NCBI RefSeq assembly: GCF_050897975.1
Contig: NZ_JBPAXY010000004.1
Location: forward strand, 1 to 64,000
Direction: 5' to 3'
DNA length: 64,000 bases
Source of the DNA: Pseudooceanicola sp050897975
Lineage (GTDB): Bacteria > Pseudomonadota > Alphaproteobacteria > Rhodobacterales > Rhodobacteraceae
The translations under genes were made by a program, and so were the position numbers. The notes below the pieces were generated by a model. The model ran no database searches and had not been told where the DNA came from. It worked only from the letters and a program-made list of their open reading frames with translations. Below are positions 50,843 to 59,410 of the stretch, one piece after another. The first letter of the stretch is position 1. Every line of letters starts with the position of its first letter.

Positions 50843-51544
50843 ATGCGCCTTCTGGTTGCCGATACCACCTGGAATATTGCGGGCCTGGCCCATGCCATGC
50901 GCAAGGAAGGGTTCTACATCACCGAAGGGGGCTCGGGCGCCGAGCTGCTGGAATATGCCTCTTCGGCCGAGCAGAACGCGATCCTGATCGACCCCGACCT
51001 GCCCGACATGGACGCGGGCGAGCTGATCGCCCGGCTGCGCGCCGCCCATCCCCGCATGGTAATCGTCGTGGTCAGCCGCCGCATCGAAGAGGCGATGCGC
51101 ACCAAGTTCATGATCCGCGGCGCCGATGAGCTGATCGAATGGCCGTCGAAACCGGTCGAGATCGCGGCCCGCCTGCGCGCCTATATCCGCCGCGCCTGCG
51201 GTTTCGCTACCCCGCTGCTGGAGGCCGGCGCCCTGTCGGTCGATGTGGAGGGGCGCGCGGTTCGCTGGGGCGAGATGCCCCTGCATCTGACGCGGCTGGA
51301 GTATGAGCTGATCGAGATGCTGGTGCTGCGCGCCGGGGGCATGGTGACCCGAGAGCAGATCATGCTGCAACTCTACGCCTGGCAGGACGAGCCGGACCCC
51401 AAGATCATCGACGTCTACATCTGCCGCATCCGCGCGAAACTGGCCGCCATCGGCGCGCCCGAGGACGTGCTGGTGACGGCCTTTGGCCAGGGGGTGCGCA
51501 TCCCGATGCTGACCCCGCCTCGCCGTACCGCCAAGGCGGCCTGA
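50843..51544 (+). CDS. CtrA-like response regulator (paralogue)
   Basis: A 233-residue OmpR-type regulator most like CtrA. The receiver has AILIDPDLPDMDAGELIARLR, with the Asp of LID in the phosphorylation position. The DNA-binding domain has LHLTRLEYELIEMLVLRAGGMVTREQIMLQLY and the CtrA-typical DEPDPKIIDVYICRIRAKLA. The N-terminal acidic pair (EDD in CtrA) is replaced by ADT, so metal binding and phosphorylation may be weakened. The ATG at 50843 follows AAGGAG; an in-frame ATG 168 nt upstream gives an unconserved extension. True CtrA of this group is usually a little longer with an intact pocket, so this is probably a second copy. Confidence 0.85.
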   Translation: MRLLVADTTWNIAGLAHAMRKEGFYITEGGSGAELLEYASSAEQNAILIDPDLPDMDAGELIARLRAAHPRMVIVVVSRRIEEAMRTKFMIRGADELIEWPSKPVEIAARLRAYIRRACGFATPLLEAGALSVDVEGRAVRWGEMPLHLTRLEYELIEMLVLRAGGMVTREQIMLQLYAWQDEPDPKIIDVYICRIRAKLAAIGAPEDVLVTAFGQGVRIPMLTPPRRTAKAA

Positions 51545-51611
51545 ACAGGGTACCGGGGCGAGCGGCATGGCACCGCCGCCCCGGCCCTTGCCTCGGCGCG
51601 GTAAGGCGTTG

Positions 51612-51626
51612 TTAAGAAGTCGGTAA
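51612..51626 (+). promoter_or_regulatory. possible CtrA-type site upstream of outer-membrane-like gene
   Basis: TTAA-GAAGTCG-GTAA, one mismatch from TTAA-N7-TTAA, lies about 140 nt before the next gene. A separate TTAACCA half-site occurs at 51684-51690. Weak on their own because of the short motif. Confidence 0.3.
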
Positions 51627-51765
51627 GGGAATCTTAGGAAAAGTGATGCCATGTGGCGTCGCTTTTCCTTTGTTATCAGTTCATTAACCAAGCCCCGCCA
51701 CGCTTGCCCCGACCGCCGGGGGTGCGGGGCTGCCGCCCGCGCCCCCGGCGGTCGGGGAGGCGCCG

Positions 51766-52425
51766 ATGTTTCTCCGACTTCTACTTGCCTGTCTGTTGCT
51801 GCTGCTGGCGGCAGCGCCCCCGGCGCAGGCCGGGGCCTGGCCGCGCGGCAAGGGGAACCACTTCGCCTTCGCCGCCCTGCGCGCCATCGGCAGCGAGACA
51901 GGCGAACTGACCCCCAGCTTTTCCTATTATCACGAATACGGGCTGACCGATCACCTGACGGTCTCGGCCGATCTGGGCGGCGCGATCTCGGGCTTCGACA
52001 AGACCGTCGTGGCCCTGTCCATGCCCCTGCCGCTGCCCGAGTTCCTGGGGCTGAAGGCCGGGGTCCAGCTGGGCTATGGCGAGATCGCGGGCCAGCAGGT
52101 GATGCGCCCGGGCCTGTCCCTGGGCCGCGGCTTTGCCCATCCGCAGGGCTGGGCCTCGGTCGATCTGGTGGCCGAGATCTTTCCCGAATTGCTGGCCATC
52201 GACTGGAAGGTCGATCTGACCCTGGGGGTGACATCGCAGCGCGGGCACAAGTATTACCTGCAATGGCAGACGGGTCAGCAGATGGGCGATCCGGTCTTTT
52301 CGCGGCTCGAAGGGTCGGTGGCCTGGCAATTGCGCGACGGGCTGTTCCTGGACGTGGGCGCCGCCGCCGGGCTGGCGGCGACCGATCCCTACCGGGTGAA
52401 ACTGGGCCTGTGGCGCGAATTCTGA
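51766..52425 (+). CDS. putative secreted/outer-membrane beta-barrel protein
   Basis: A 219-residue protein with a clear signal peptide (MFLRLLLACLLLLLAAAPPAQA). The remainder has alternating hydrophobic stretches (LTVSADLGGAISGFDKTVVALSMPLP, VDLTLGVTSQRGHKYYLQWQTG) and ends in WREF with a terminal Phe, typical of outer-membrane barrels. I do not recognise a named family. The start is fixed by the signal peptide. Confidence 0.75.
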   Translation: MFLRLLLACLLLLLAAAPPAQAGAWPRGKGNHFAFAALRAIGSETGELTPSFSYYHEYGLTDHLTVSADLGGAISGFDKTVVALSMPLPLPEFLGLKAGVQLGYGEIAGQQVMRPGLSLGRGFAHPQGWASVDLVAEIFPELLAIDWKVDLTLGVTSQRGHKYYLQWQTGQQMGDPVFSRLEGSVAWQLRDGLFLDVGAAAGLAATDPYRVKLGLWREF

Positions 52426-52480
52426 CCAGCCCCTGCGACAGCGTCTGGTGCATCCGCGCGGCGCGCGCTAGACCGGGGCC

Positions 52481-52975
52481 ATGTCCGAACAGACCCCCAA
52501 GACCGACCCGATCCGCCCCACCGATGACGAGGCCCGCGCCCTGGCGCGCGGCCTGATCGACGAGGCCCCCTTCGCCGCCCTGGCCACGGTGACCGAGGGC
52601 GCGCCCATGGTCACCCGCATCGCCCTGGCCTGCGACCCGGCGGGCGTGCCCCTGACCCTGGTCAGCCAGCTCGCCGCCCATACCGCGCCGCTTCTGGCCG
52701 GGCGCCCCGCCTCGCTTATGGTGGGCGAACCGGGGGGCAAGGGCGACCCCCTGACCCATCCGCGCCTGACGATCCAGTGCCGCCCCGAGGTCATCGCCCG
52801 CGACAGCGAGGCCTTCGCCGCGCTCTCGGACCACTATGTGGCCGAGCGGCCGAAATCGAAGCTCTACATCGGGTTCGCCGATTTTCTGCTGGTGCGGTTC
52901 CACCCCGAAGAGGCGCTGCTGAACGGTGGTTTCGGCAAGGCCTTCCGCCTGACCCCGGCCGATCTGGGCCTCTGA
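52481..52975 (+). CDS. PNPOx-fold (HugZ/pyridoxamine phosphate oxidase-like) protein
   Basis: A 164-residue protein with the split-barrel features of the PNPOx-like family: FAALATVTEGAPMVTRIALACDPAGVPLTLVSQLAAHTAPLLAGRPASLMVGEPG and LTHPRLTIQCRP. Members bind FMN or haem; the HugZ branch degrades haem. This one is shorter than HugZ and lacks an obvious C-terminal haem-binding domain, so the function is uncertain. The ribosome-binding site is weak. Confidence 0.85.
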   Translation: MSEQTPKTDPIRPTDDEARALARGLIDEAPFAALATVTEGAPMVTRIALACDPAGVPLTLVSQLAAHTAPLLAGRPASLMVGEPGGKGDPLTHPRLTIQCRPEVIARDSEAFAALSDHYVAERPKSKLYIGFADFLLVRFHPEEALLNGGFGKAFRLTPADLGL

Positions 52976-52998
52976 ACCCGGGCACAGTCCCACGCGAA

Positions 52999-53024
52999 AA
53001 GGCCCCGTATTGCGGGGCCTTCTG
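52999..53024. terminator. bidirectional terminator
   Basis: AAGGCCCCG (52999-53007) pairs with CGGGGCCTT (53013-53021) around a 5-nt loop, with A and T flanks. It separates the PNPOx-like gene from the convergent beta-helix gene. Confidence 0.8.
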
Positions 53025-53047
53025 TCATTTCGGATCTGTCTGTCAGT

Positions 53048-55339
53048 TCAGGCCGGATCGTCCATCCGTACCCGCAGGCTGACCGTGCCTTTCACGGCCT
53101 CTTGCCAATGCAGGGTCACCTGATCGCGGTCGGCACCCTTCTCGACCTCGACATAGGGCATCCCGAAATGGGCCACGTTCGCACCATTGGTGATCTTGCC
53201 CCGCGCCACCACCGCGTCCACGTTCTGCGCCCAGCCCCCAAAGGGCAGTTGCGGGGCGCAATCAACGGTCCAGGTGCTGGCGGCGCTGGCCTCGGTATGG
53301 GCGACGGGCAGGGGGTTCACCGTGCTGACCGAGATGGCGTTGTACATATTGCCCTCGAAGGTGACGTTCTTGTTGCGACCGTAGTCCAGATCCGCATGGG
53401 TCGTATCCACCTGCTCGACCCTGTCGATTGCGCCTTGGATGGTGCGGAAGATATTGCCGTTCACGTTCAGCCCGTTCAGGTAGTGCCCCGGCCCGTAGGG
53501 CTTGACCACGATGAAGCTGAACCAGGGAGCGACCGAACTGCACAGGCAGATGTTGTCGGTGATGTTCAGCCCCGAGAAACTGTACTCGCTGGAAAACTCC
53601 GGCGCCTGGTCGTGCTCGTTGCCCCATTCGATGAAGAAGTTGTCGATGTAATTGCCGTTGATCGTCGCCCGCGCATTGGTCCGGCTGAGGACGATCCCGG
53701 GCAGGCGCAGCCCGGCGCTGGCATTGTCACCGCCGAAGAAGTGGTTGCCGGTGACGATGGTGCCCGTGCCCGCCAGGATGGCGAAATGGCGCATCTGCTG
53801 CACCCGGTTGTTGCGCAGCTTCACGTCATTGGCGTTGACGTTCAGGGCGATCGACACCCGGTCCTGGCTCAGCGTGCCGCTTTCGTCGGTGATGAACTGG
53901 CAGCGGTCGATCAGCATCCCCTGACAGCCGGTGCCATGGCTGGTGATACCGCGATCCTTGGGGCGGGTGATGAAACAGTCGCGCAGATGGAAGATCAGCC
54001 CGGTCTGCGCCAGCAGGATGGCGCTGCAATCGCCGGAACACTGAAACTCGATATCCGACATCGAGAACTTGTCGAGATAGTCGAAGCCGCTGAAATCCAG
54101 CATGTATTTGAAGCGCTTGAAGGTGAAATTCTGGGTGCCCGCCGCGTCATAAAGGGGCAGCGACAGCTCGATCTTCTGCTGCGCCACGTCGACCGAGGTC
54201 ACATAGACCTCGCGCCCCACGCCGTTGCCTTCGATCAGGGACCCGGGCTGGATATTGGCGACATTGGTCACCCCCGTCAGCTCGGTCGGTTTCGCCGGAT
54301 CATAGGTGCCCTGGCTGGCGGTGATGTCGGTGTCCCAGGCGCTGCCGCCGTGGCAATCGAACTGGCCGTTGCAGATGTGGCGGCGCTGCGCATAGCTGGT
54401 CTTGTTGGCCACCGCCGCCTGCATGTCGATCGGTTCGGTCACCTTGATACGGCGCCCGCCCAGGTCCAGGCTTTCGTGATCGGCATTGTTCAGCAGCGAC
54501 TGGAAAGCCTTCTTGAAGGCCAGTTCCTCGTCGCCGAAGGCGTCGATATAGGCGGGCAGGTGAAAGTTCTGCGTCAGCGACAGCATGGCGCTGGCGGGCA
54601 TGGTGACATGGCCGTCGAACTGGACGCGGTTGTCGAAGGTCATGCTGCCCGACAGATAGTAGGTGCCCTCGGGCACCTTCACCAGCCGCCCGTCTGCGGC
54701 GGCATCGGCGGCCTCGAAGGCGGCCAGGTCGTCGGTGACCCCGTCGCCCGTGGCGCCGAAATCGCGCACGTCGACCCAGGCCAGCATGTCGCGCAGGAAG
54801 ACATCCGTCACATCCTCGATGCGGATATCGTCGATGCGCACGATGCCGCCATTGGCGCCGGTCAGGTCCAGGCCGAAATGGCCATAGACCGGCTGAGTGC
54901 CCCAGGGCATATCCACCCCGTCGCGGTCTCCGGTGCCGACGATGGCGCTGACCTCGACCACCTCGCCATAGCTCGACAGGACCACCTCGGGGCCGGTCTC
55001 GACCAGGCCGGTCACATGGGCGTCGCCCACATCGCCCGCCCAGCCCGCGATGCGCACGATAGGAAAGTTGCCGCTGACCGCCTTCACCCGCGCCGAGATC
55101 CGCAGGTAGCAGCCCGGCAGGATCGGCGTCTCGCCCATATAGCGCAGCTTCTGGGTCGACGATCCTTTCAGAAGCTCCAGGCAGCCCGCGAAATCCTGAT
55201 CCGCGGCGATGATTGCGGCGTTGGGATCGCCGACATAGGTGTCGGACCCCGGGGTGCCATCTCCGCTCGACCACTGGCTCAGACCGTTCTCGAATGCCGG
55301 GGGCATGAAGTTGATGCCCTCCGTGATCGCCTTGTTCAT
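53048..55339 (-). CDS. right-handed beta-helix protein (pectate lyase-like/GH28-related)
   Basis: A 763-residue protein with no signal peptide. After a 190-residue N-terminal region comes the Pectate_lyase_3 signature VDVRDFGATGDGVTDDLAAFEAA, then a long right-handed beta helix with NxxxxN-rich coils (VTGNHFFGG, NITDNICLC, NVNGNIFRT, VTFEGNMYN). The C-terminal domain may be a cap or trimerisation module. Such proteins occur as phage tailspikes and, in Rhodobacterales, near gene-transfer-agent head-spike genes. The absence of a signal peptide suits a particle component. A GAGAGGAAAGGG site precedes the ATG, with a CtrA-like motif about 60 nt further upstream. Confidence 0.85.
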   Translation of the reverse strand: MNKAITEGINFMPPAFENGLSQWSSGDGTPGSDTYVGDPNAAIIAADQDFAGCLELLKGSSTQKLRYMGETPILPGCYLRISARVKAVSGNFPIVRIAGWAGDVGDAHVTGLVETGPEVVLSSYGEVVEVSAIVGTGDRDGVDMPWGTQPVYGHFGLDLTGANGGIVRIDDIRIEDVTDVFLRDMLAWVDVRDFGATGDGVTDDLAAFEAADAAADGRLVKVPEGTYYLSGSMTFDNRVQFDGHVTMPASAMLSLTQNFHLPAYIDAFGDEELAFKKAFQSLLNNADHESLDLGGRRIKVTEPIDMQAAVANKTSYAQRRHICNGQFDCHGGSAWDTDITASQGTYDPAKPTELTGVTNVANIQPGSLIEGNGVGREVYVTSVDVAQQKIELSLPLYDAAGTQNFTFKRFKYMLDFSGFDYLDKFSMSDIEFQCSGDCSAILLAQTGLIFHLRDCFITRPKDRGITSHGTGCQGMLIDRCQFITDESGTLSQDRVSIALNVNANDVKLRNNRVQQMRHFAILAGTGTIVTGNHFFGGDNASAGLRLPGIVLSRTNARATINGNYIDNFFIEWGNEHDQAPEFSSEYSFSGLNITDNICLCSSVAPWFSFIVVKPYGPGHYLNGLNVNGNIFRTIQGAIDRVEQVDTTHADLDYGRNKNVTFEGNMYNAISVSTVNPLPVAHTEASAASTWTVDCAPQLPFGGWAQNVDAVVARGKITNGANVAHFGMPYVEVEKGADRDQVTLHWQEAVKGTVSLRVRMDDPA

Positions 55340-55399
55340 GCCGTATCCCTTTCCTCTCGCGGCGCGGGCAGGGGCCCTGTGCGTCGGAGGGAAGGGGTA

Positions 55400-55414
55400 T
55401 CAACGGCTGGTTAA
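55400..55414 (-). promoter_or_regulatory. CtrA-like site upstream of beta-helix gene
   Basis: On the minus strand TTAA-CCAGCCG-TTGA, one mismatch from TTAA-N7-TTAA and also starting with the half-site TTAACCA. It lies 61-75 nt before the beta-helix start codon, a position suited to transcription control. Confidence 0.45.
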
Positions 55415-55485
55415 CGGGGACCGAGAGCACCGCGCGCCCACAGGGGCCACGCGGGAGGGGGCAGGGATGTCAGAGGGGCGCGAGC

Positions 55486-55896
55486 TCAGACGCTGGGCGG
55501 GGCCACGTCCATCAGGCGCACCGCGTCGATCTTCCAACCGGCCTCGGTGCGCAGCATGAAATATTCCAGGGTGAAAAGCCGCCCGGCCTGGTCCTCGACC
55601 TGCACGGGTTGCACCTGGCGCAGCTCGGCCTCTGGCCGGTCGGCCAGGAAGAAATACTCGCGCGGGCCGATCACCATCGGATAGCCACCGCGCAGCATGG
55701 TCTCGAAATTCTTGGCGTTGCCGAAATAGCTGCGGATGCCGGGCGAGGCGTAATCGAAGGCGCCCGCGAAGTCGCCGGCACGCAGCGCGTCCATCTGGCC
55801 CGTGATCGTCTCGCGCAGCTCCGGGCTGGCCTGGACAGGCAGGGCAAAGGGGATCGTCAGGGATAGTGCCGTCAGAAGTGCCGGAATGGTCCGCAT
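55486..55896 (-). CDS. DUF4864 domain protein, secreted
   Basis: A 136-residue protein with a signal peptide (MRTIPALLTALSLTIPFALPVQA) and the DUF4864 pattern ETITGQMDALRAGDFAGAFDYASPGIRSYFG followed by a beta-rich, SnoaL-like half (FFLADRPEAELRQVQPVQVEDQAGRLFTLEYFMLR). Function unknown; periplasmic by inference. GGAGA precedes the ATG. Confidence 0.88.
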   Translation of the reverse strand: MRTIPALLTALSLTIPFALPVQASPELRETITGQMDALRAGDFAGAFDYASPGIRSYFGNAKNFETMLRGGYPMVIGPREYFFLADRPEAELRQVQPVQVEDQAGRLFTLEYFMLRTEAGWKIDAVRLMDVAPPSV

Positions 55897-55940
55897 TGCG
55901 CCGTCTCCACGCGTCCGATCACAAAGAGGATAGGCGGCGA

Positions 55941-56672
55941 TTACGATGCGTCAAGAAGCTTGGCGAAAACGCGGCGGATCCGTGCCGAGGCGTCGGCCTC
56001 ATAGGGGGCGCCATGGGCCAGCACCGCGCGCGCGGGCGCCCAGGCCAGGATCGCCTCGACGCTTTGGCGCAGCAGGGCCTTGTCGAAGGTGGCGTACATA
56101 TCCGGCGGCATCCGCCCGTCGGGGACCGAGATCCCCGCCAGCCGCACCAGGCGACCGAAAAGCCAGGGCAGGTGCCGGGGCTCGAAATTCTCGATGAAGT
56201 CGGTCAGCACCACGGTCCGCGAGGGCGCGTGAAAGAAGACCGCCTCTTGCAGGACCTTGCTGCCGCGCACCAGGTGGCTGTCGAGCACCCCTTCCCAAGT
56301 GGTGCCGGGGGCCAGATCCTCGGCCGGGCCCAGCTCGACCTTATGGGCCTTGGCGCGGGCGCGCACGCCCGGCGCGACCCAGGCGCGGGCCTCGGGAAAG
56401 CGGGCCTGCCAGTCGCCCAGATAGGCGTAGTGGATGGCATTGGGCGCCACCAGATGGGTGACCGGCCCCAGGGCCTCGACCCGGGCCAGCAGGGCCTCGT
56501 CCGGCTTGATCGGCGAATGCACCCAAAGACCGCCCGAGGGCAGGCGTACCAGGGTCATGCGGGTTGAAAAAGGCAGTCCGTAGAAGCGGATATGCGGCCC
56601 GTCGACGATCCAGATCTCGGGGCCGAAGGGTTTGGGCACCCCCAGGGGTTCGTATCCCGTGGCTCTGTTCAT
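55941..56672 (-). CDS. DUF4336 domain protein (metallo-hydrolase-like)
   Basis: A 243-residue protein of the DUF4336 family, which is distantly related to metallo-beta-lactamase-fold enzymes. It has PFSTRMTLVRLPSGGLWVHSPIKPDE, VTHLVAPNAIHYAYLGDW, and VVLTDFIENF. The canonical HxHxDH metal motif is not present. The ATG at 56670-56672 (MNRATGYE) follows GGAGGGA; the frame extends upstream without conservation. Function unknown. Confidence 0.85.
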   Translation of the reverse strand: MNRATGYEPLGVPKPFGPEIWIVDGPHIRFYGLPFSTRMTLVRLPSGGLWVHSPIKPDEALLARVEALGPVTHLVAPNAIHYAYLGDWQARFPEARAWVAPGVRARAKAHKVELGPAEDLAPGTTWEGVLDSHLVRGSKVLQEAVFFHAPSRTVVLTDFIENFEPRHLPWLFGRLVRLAGISVPDGRMPPDMYATFDKALLRQSVEAILAWAPARAVLAHGAPYEADASARIRRVFAKLLDAS

Positions 56673-56844
56673 GACGTGGTCCCTCCGCTGCCGGGCGTTG
56701 GCGGCACCATGCCCAGAGGGGCGGCGCGGTGCAAGCGCCGCGCCGGTATCGCCCGTGCCGGGCAATGCCTCCGGCGGGGATATTTTCGGCAATGAGAAGA
56801 GGGGGCTGGCGCCTTGCGGGCGGCGGGCGAAAGGGCGCGGGGCC

Positions 56845-56876
56845 GAGAAAAAAGGAGGGCCGAAGCCCTCCTTTCA
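56845..56876 (-). terminator. terminator of lysS
   Basis: On the minus strand AAAGGAGGGC-TTCG-GCCCTCCTTT followed by TTT: a perfect 10-bp stem with a stable tetraloop, about 27 nt after the lysyl-tRNA synthetase stop. Confidence 0.9.
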
Positions 56877-56900
56877 AGTCTCTTGCGGTTCTGGTGGGCC

Positions 56901-58481
56901 TTAGCCCTCGATCATGGCGCCGGACAGGGCGCGGTCGATCAGATCGGCGGTTTCGGTGACGCCGTAAAGGGCGATGAAGCCGCCGAAGCGCGGGCCCTGG
57001 GTGGCGCCCAGCAGAACCTCGTAGAGGCAGGAGAACCAGGCCTTCATCGGATCGAACCGCTCGCGGCCCACGGTATAGACCACCGATTGCAGCGCCTCGT
57101 CAGTCCGCTCGCCGTCGTAGGCCCGCAGCGCGTCGCGCAGCGCCTCCAGCGCCTCGCGTTCGGCCTCGGTGGGCAGGCGGAAGACCTTGGTGGGCTTCAC
57201 GAAGTCGTTGTAATAGGCCACCGCGAAACCGGCCGCCTGGTCCATCTGCGGGTTACCCTCGGGGCTGGCCTCGGGCGCATAGCGGCGGATGAAGCCCCAG
57301 AGCGTTTCCTTGTCCTCGGCGCCCGACACAGAGGCCAGGTTCAGCAGCATCGAGAAGGGCACCACCAGGTCCGAGGCGGGCACATCGCCGTTGTGGATAT
57401 GGAACACCGGGTTCGCCGCCTTGCCCTTGGCATCCTGGTCCGGATAGGCGCGCAGCTGTTGGTGGTATTCGTCCATCGCCCGCGGGATTACGTCGAAGTA
57501 AAGCCGCTTCGCTGTCTTCGGCTTCTGGTACATGAAGTAGGACAGGCTCTCGGTCGAGGCATAGGTCAGCCATTCGTCGATCGAGATCCCGTTGCCCGAG
57601 GATTTCGAGATCTTCTGGCCCTGGTCATCCAGGAACAGTTCGTAGGTGAAGTGTTCGGGCTTCTTGCCGCCCAGGATCTCGCAGATGCGGTCGTAGATCG
57701 GCGTATTGGTCGAGTGGTCCTTGCCGTACATCTCGAAATCGACGCCAAGCGCGGCCCAGCGGGCGCCGAAGTCGGGCTTCCATTGCAGCTTCACGTTGCC
57801 GCCGGTGACGGGCAGGGTCCATTCCTTCCCGTCTTCGTCGTCGAAGGTGATCGTGTAGTCCTCGGCGTTCACCTCTTTCATCGGCACGTAAAGGACGCGG
57901 CCGGTTTCGGGGTGGATCGGCAGAAAGATCGAATAGGTCGCCGCGCGCTCTTCGCGCAGGGACTTCAGCATCACCTTCATGACGTCATCGTATTTCTCGA
58001 CGGCGCGTTTCAGCACCGCGTCGAACTGGCCCGACTTGTAGAACTCGGTGGCCGAATAGAATTCGTACTCGAACCCGAAGGTATCGAGGAAACGGCGCAG
58101 CATGGCGTTGTTGTGGTGGCCGAAGCTTTCGAACTCTTCGAAGGGGTCGAAAACGCTGGTCAGCGGCTTCTGGATGTCCTCCTTCAGGCGCTCCTGGTTC
58201 GGCACGTTGCCGGGGATCTTGCGCATCCCGTCCATATCGTCCGAGAAACAGATCAGGCGGGTCGGAATGTCGCTGATCACCTCGAAGGCGCGGCGGATCA
58301 TCGTGGTGCGCAGCACCTCGCCGAAGGTGCCGATATGGGGCAGGCCCGAGGGGCCATAGCCCGTCTCGAACAGGACATAACCCTTCTCCGGCGCCTTCTT
58401 TTCGTACCGTTTGGCAAGGCGGCGGGCCTCTTCGAAAGGCCAGGCTTTCGATTCCAATGCGGCTTGGCGCAACTCGGACAT
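56901..58481 (-). CDS. lysS: lysyl-tRNA synthetase, class I
   Basis: A 526-residue class I LysRS (LysK type). The HIGH-like motif is GPSGLPHIGTFGE near residue 45 and the KMSKS-like motif KISKSSGNG near residue 295, with the class-specific FSDDMDGMRKIPGN. It charges tRNA-Lys with lysine. Alphaproteobacteria commonly use the class I enzyme where most bacteria use the class II form. GGAGAGAG precedes the ATG and a strong terminator follows. Confidence 0.97.
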   Translation of the reverse strand: MSELRQAALESKAWPFEEARRLAKRYEKKAPEKGYVLFETGYGPSGLPHIGTFGEVLRTTMIRRAFEVISDIPTRLICFSDDMDGMRKIPGNVPNQERLKEDIQKPLTSVFDPFEEFESFGHHNNAMLRRFLDTFGFEYEFYSATEFYKSGQFDAVLKRAVEKYDDVMKVMLKSLREERAATYSIFLPIHPETGRVLYVPMKEVNAEDYTITFDDEDGKEWTLPVTGGNVKLQWKPDFGARWAALGVDFEMYGKDHSTNTPIYDRICEILGGKKPEHFTYELFLDDQGQKISKSSGNGISIDEWLTYASTESLSYFMYQKPKTAKRLYFDVIPRAMDEYHQQLRAYPDQDAKGKAANPVFHIHNGDVPASDLVVPFSMLLNLASVSGAEDKETLWGFIRRYAPEASPEGNPQMDQAAGFAVAYYNDFVKPTKVFRLPTEAEREALEALRDALRAYDGERTDEALQSVVYTVGRERFDPMKAWFSCLYEVLLGATQGPRFGGFIALYGVTETADLIDRALSGAMIEG

Positions 58482-58605
58482 GTCTCTCTCCTTCGGGATT
58501 CGGCCCCGGACGGGCCCCGCGCTTCCTATTGTGCGCAGGCAGCAGGGTCAATAATGTGGCCCCGTTGCCCCGCAAAACAACGTCTTCGCGAAGGATCGCC
58601 CGCCG

Positions 58606-59031
58606 ATGGCCATTGATATCCCCCACTCCCTTTCGGTCCAGGATTGCCTCGTCCTGCTGATGATCTCGGTCTCGGTCTCGGACGAGACGGTGCGCACCTC
58701 GGAACTGATCAAGATCGAAAGCCAGGTGAACACCCTGCCGATCTTCGCCAATTACGACGACAGCCGGATCAAGCTGATGTCCTCGATCGTCTTCGACCTG
58801 TTCGCGGAAGAAGACGGGCTGGATGCGCTTTTCGGTCTGGTGCGCAACAACCTGCCCGAGCGGTTCTTCGAGACCGCCTATGCGCTGTGCTGCGACGTGG
58901 CCGCCGCCGATGGCACGTTGCGCGAGACCGAACTGCGGATGCTGGAAGAGATGCGCTACGAGCTGGATCTGGACCGGCTGCACGCCGCCGCCATCGAACG
59001 CGGCGCCCGGGCGCGACATCTGACCGAATAA
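58606..59031 (+). CDS. TerB-family protein
   Basis: A 141-residue all-helical protein with the TerB pattern: SVQDCLVLLMISVSVSDETVRTSELIKIE and AYALCCDVAAADGTLRETELRMLEEMRYEL. TerB-like proteins carry conserved acidic residues that can bind metals and take part in tellurite or phage-stress phenotypes in ter clusters. No other ter gene lies here, so a stand-alone role is likely and unknown. Confidence 0.88.
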   Translation: MAIDIPHSLSVQDCLVLLMISVSVSDETVRTSELIKIESQVNTLPIFANYDDSRIKLMSSIVFDLFAEEDGLDALFGLVRNNLPERFFETAYALCCDVAAADGTLRETELRMLEEMRYELDLDRLHAAAIERGARARHLTE

Positions 59032-59214
59032 GCGCCGGCAGAGGCCCCCGGGGCGGTCTGTGGCGGGGGCTGCGGGCCGTCAGCGCGGGGCGTGGATTTC
59101 AGCCCTGAAACACGCATCGGCAAGGGTGTGCGCAGGGCGCGCGGTTGGGCGCCTATGGGCGCAGGTCAGGAATACCCGCATTGATCGGGCGCCCGGTTGC
59201 CCCATATCAAACAT

Positions 59215-59388
59215 ATGACCTTGTTTGAGAATTTCACCGGAATGCGCCGTCTTGTCCTTATCCTGGGCCTTGCCCTTCTGTGCCTGGTCCCTGTTCTGGG
59301 GGCCTTCGTGCAGCCTTCGGGCCTGTCGGCCCATACCCTGCCCGCGGCAGAGGTGACCCGCCTGCCGGGGCCCTCGGAAAGCCACTAG
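59215..59388 (+). CDS. small putative membrane protein
   Basis: A 57-residue reading frame (MTLFENFTGMRRLV...) with one hydrophobic segment at about 12-30 and a short tail ending in PGPSESH. No family is recognised. An upstream ATG in the same frame is possible. It lies between TerB and the convergent dacB gene. Support is limited to the clear membrane segment and the open space around it. Confidence 0.4.
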   Translation: MTLFENFTGMRRLVLILGLALLCLVPVLGAFVQPSGLSAHTLPAAEVTRLPGPSESH

Positions 59389-59410
59389 GCCGCGGCCCCG
59401 CGCGCGGGCC

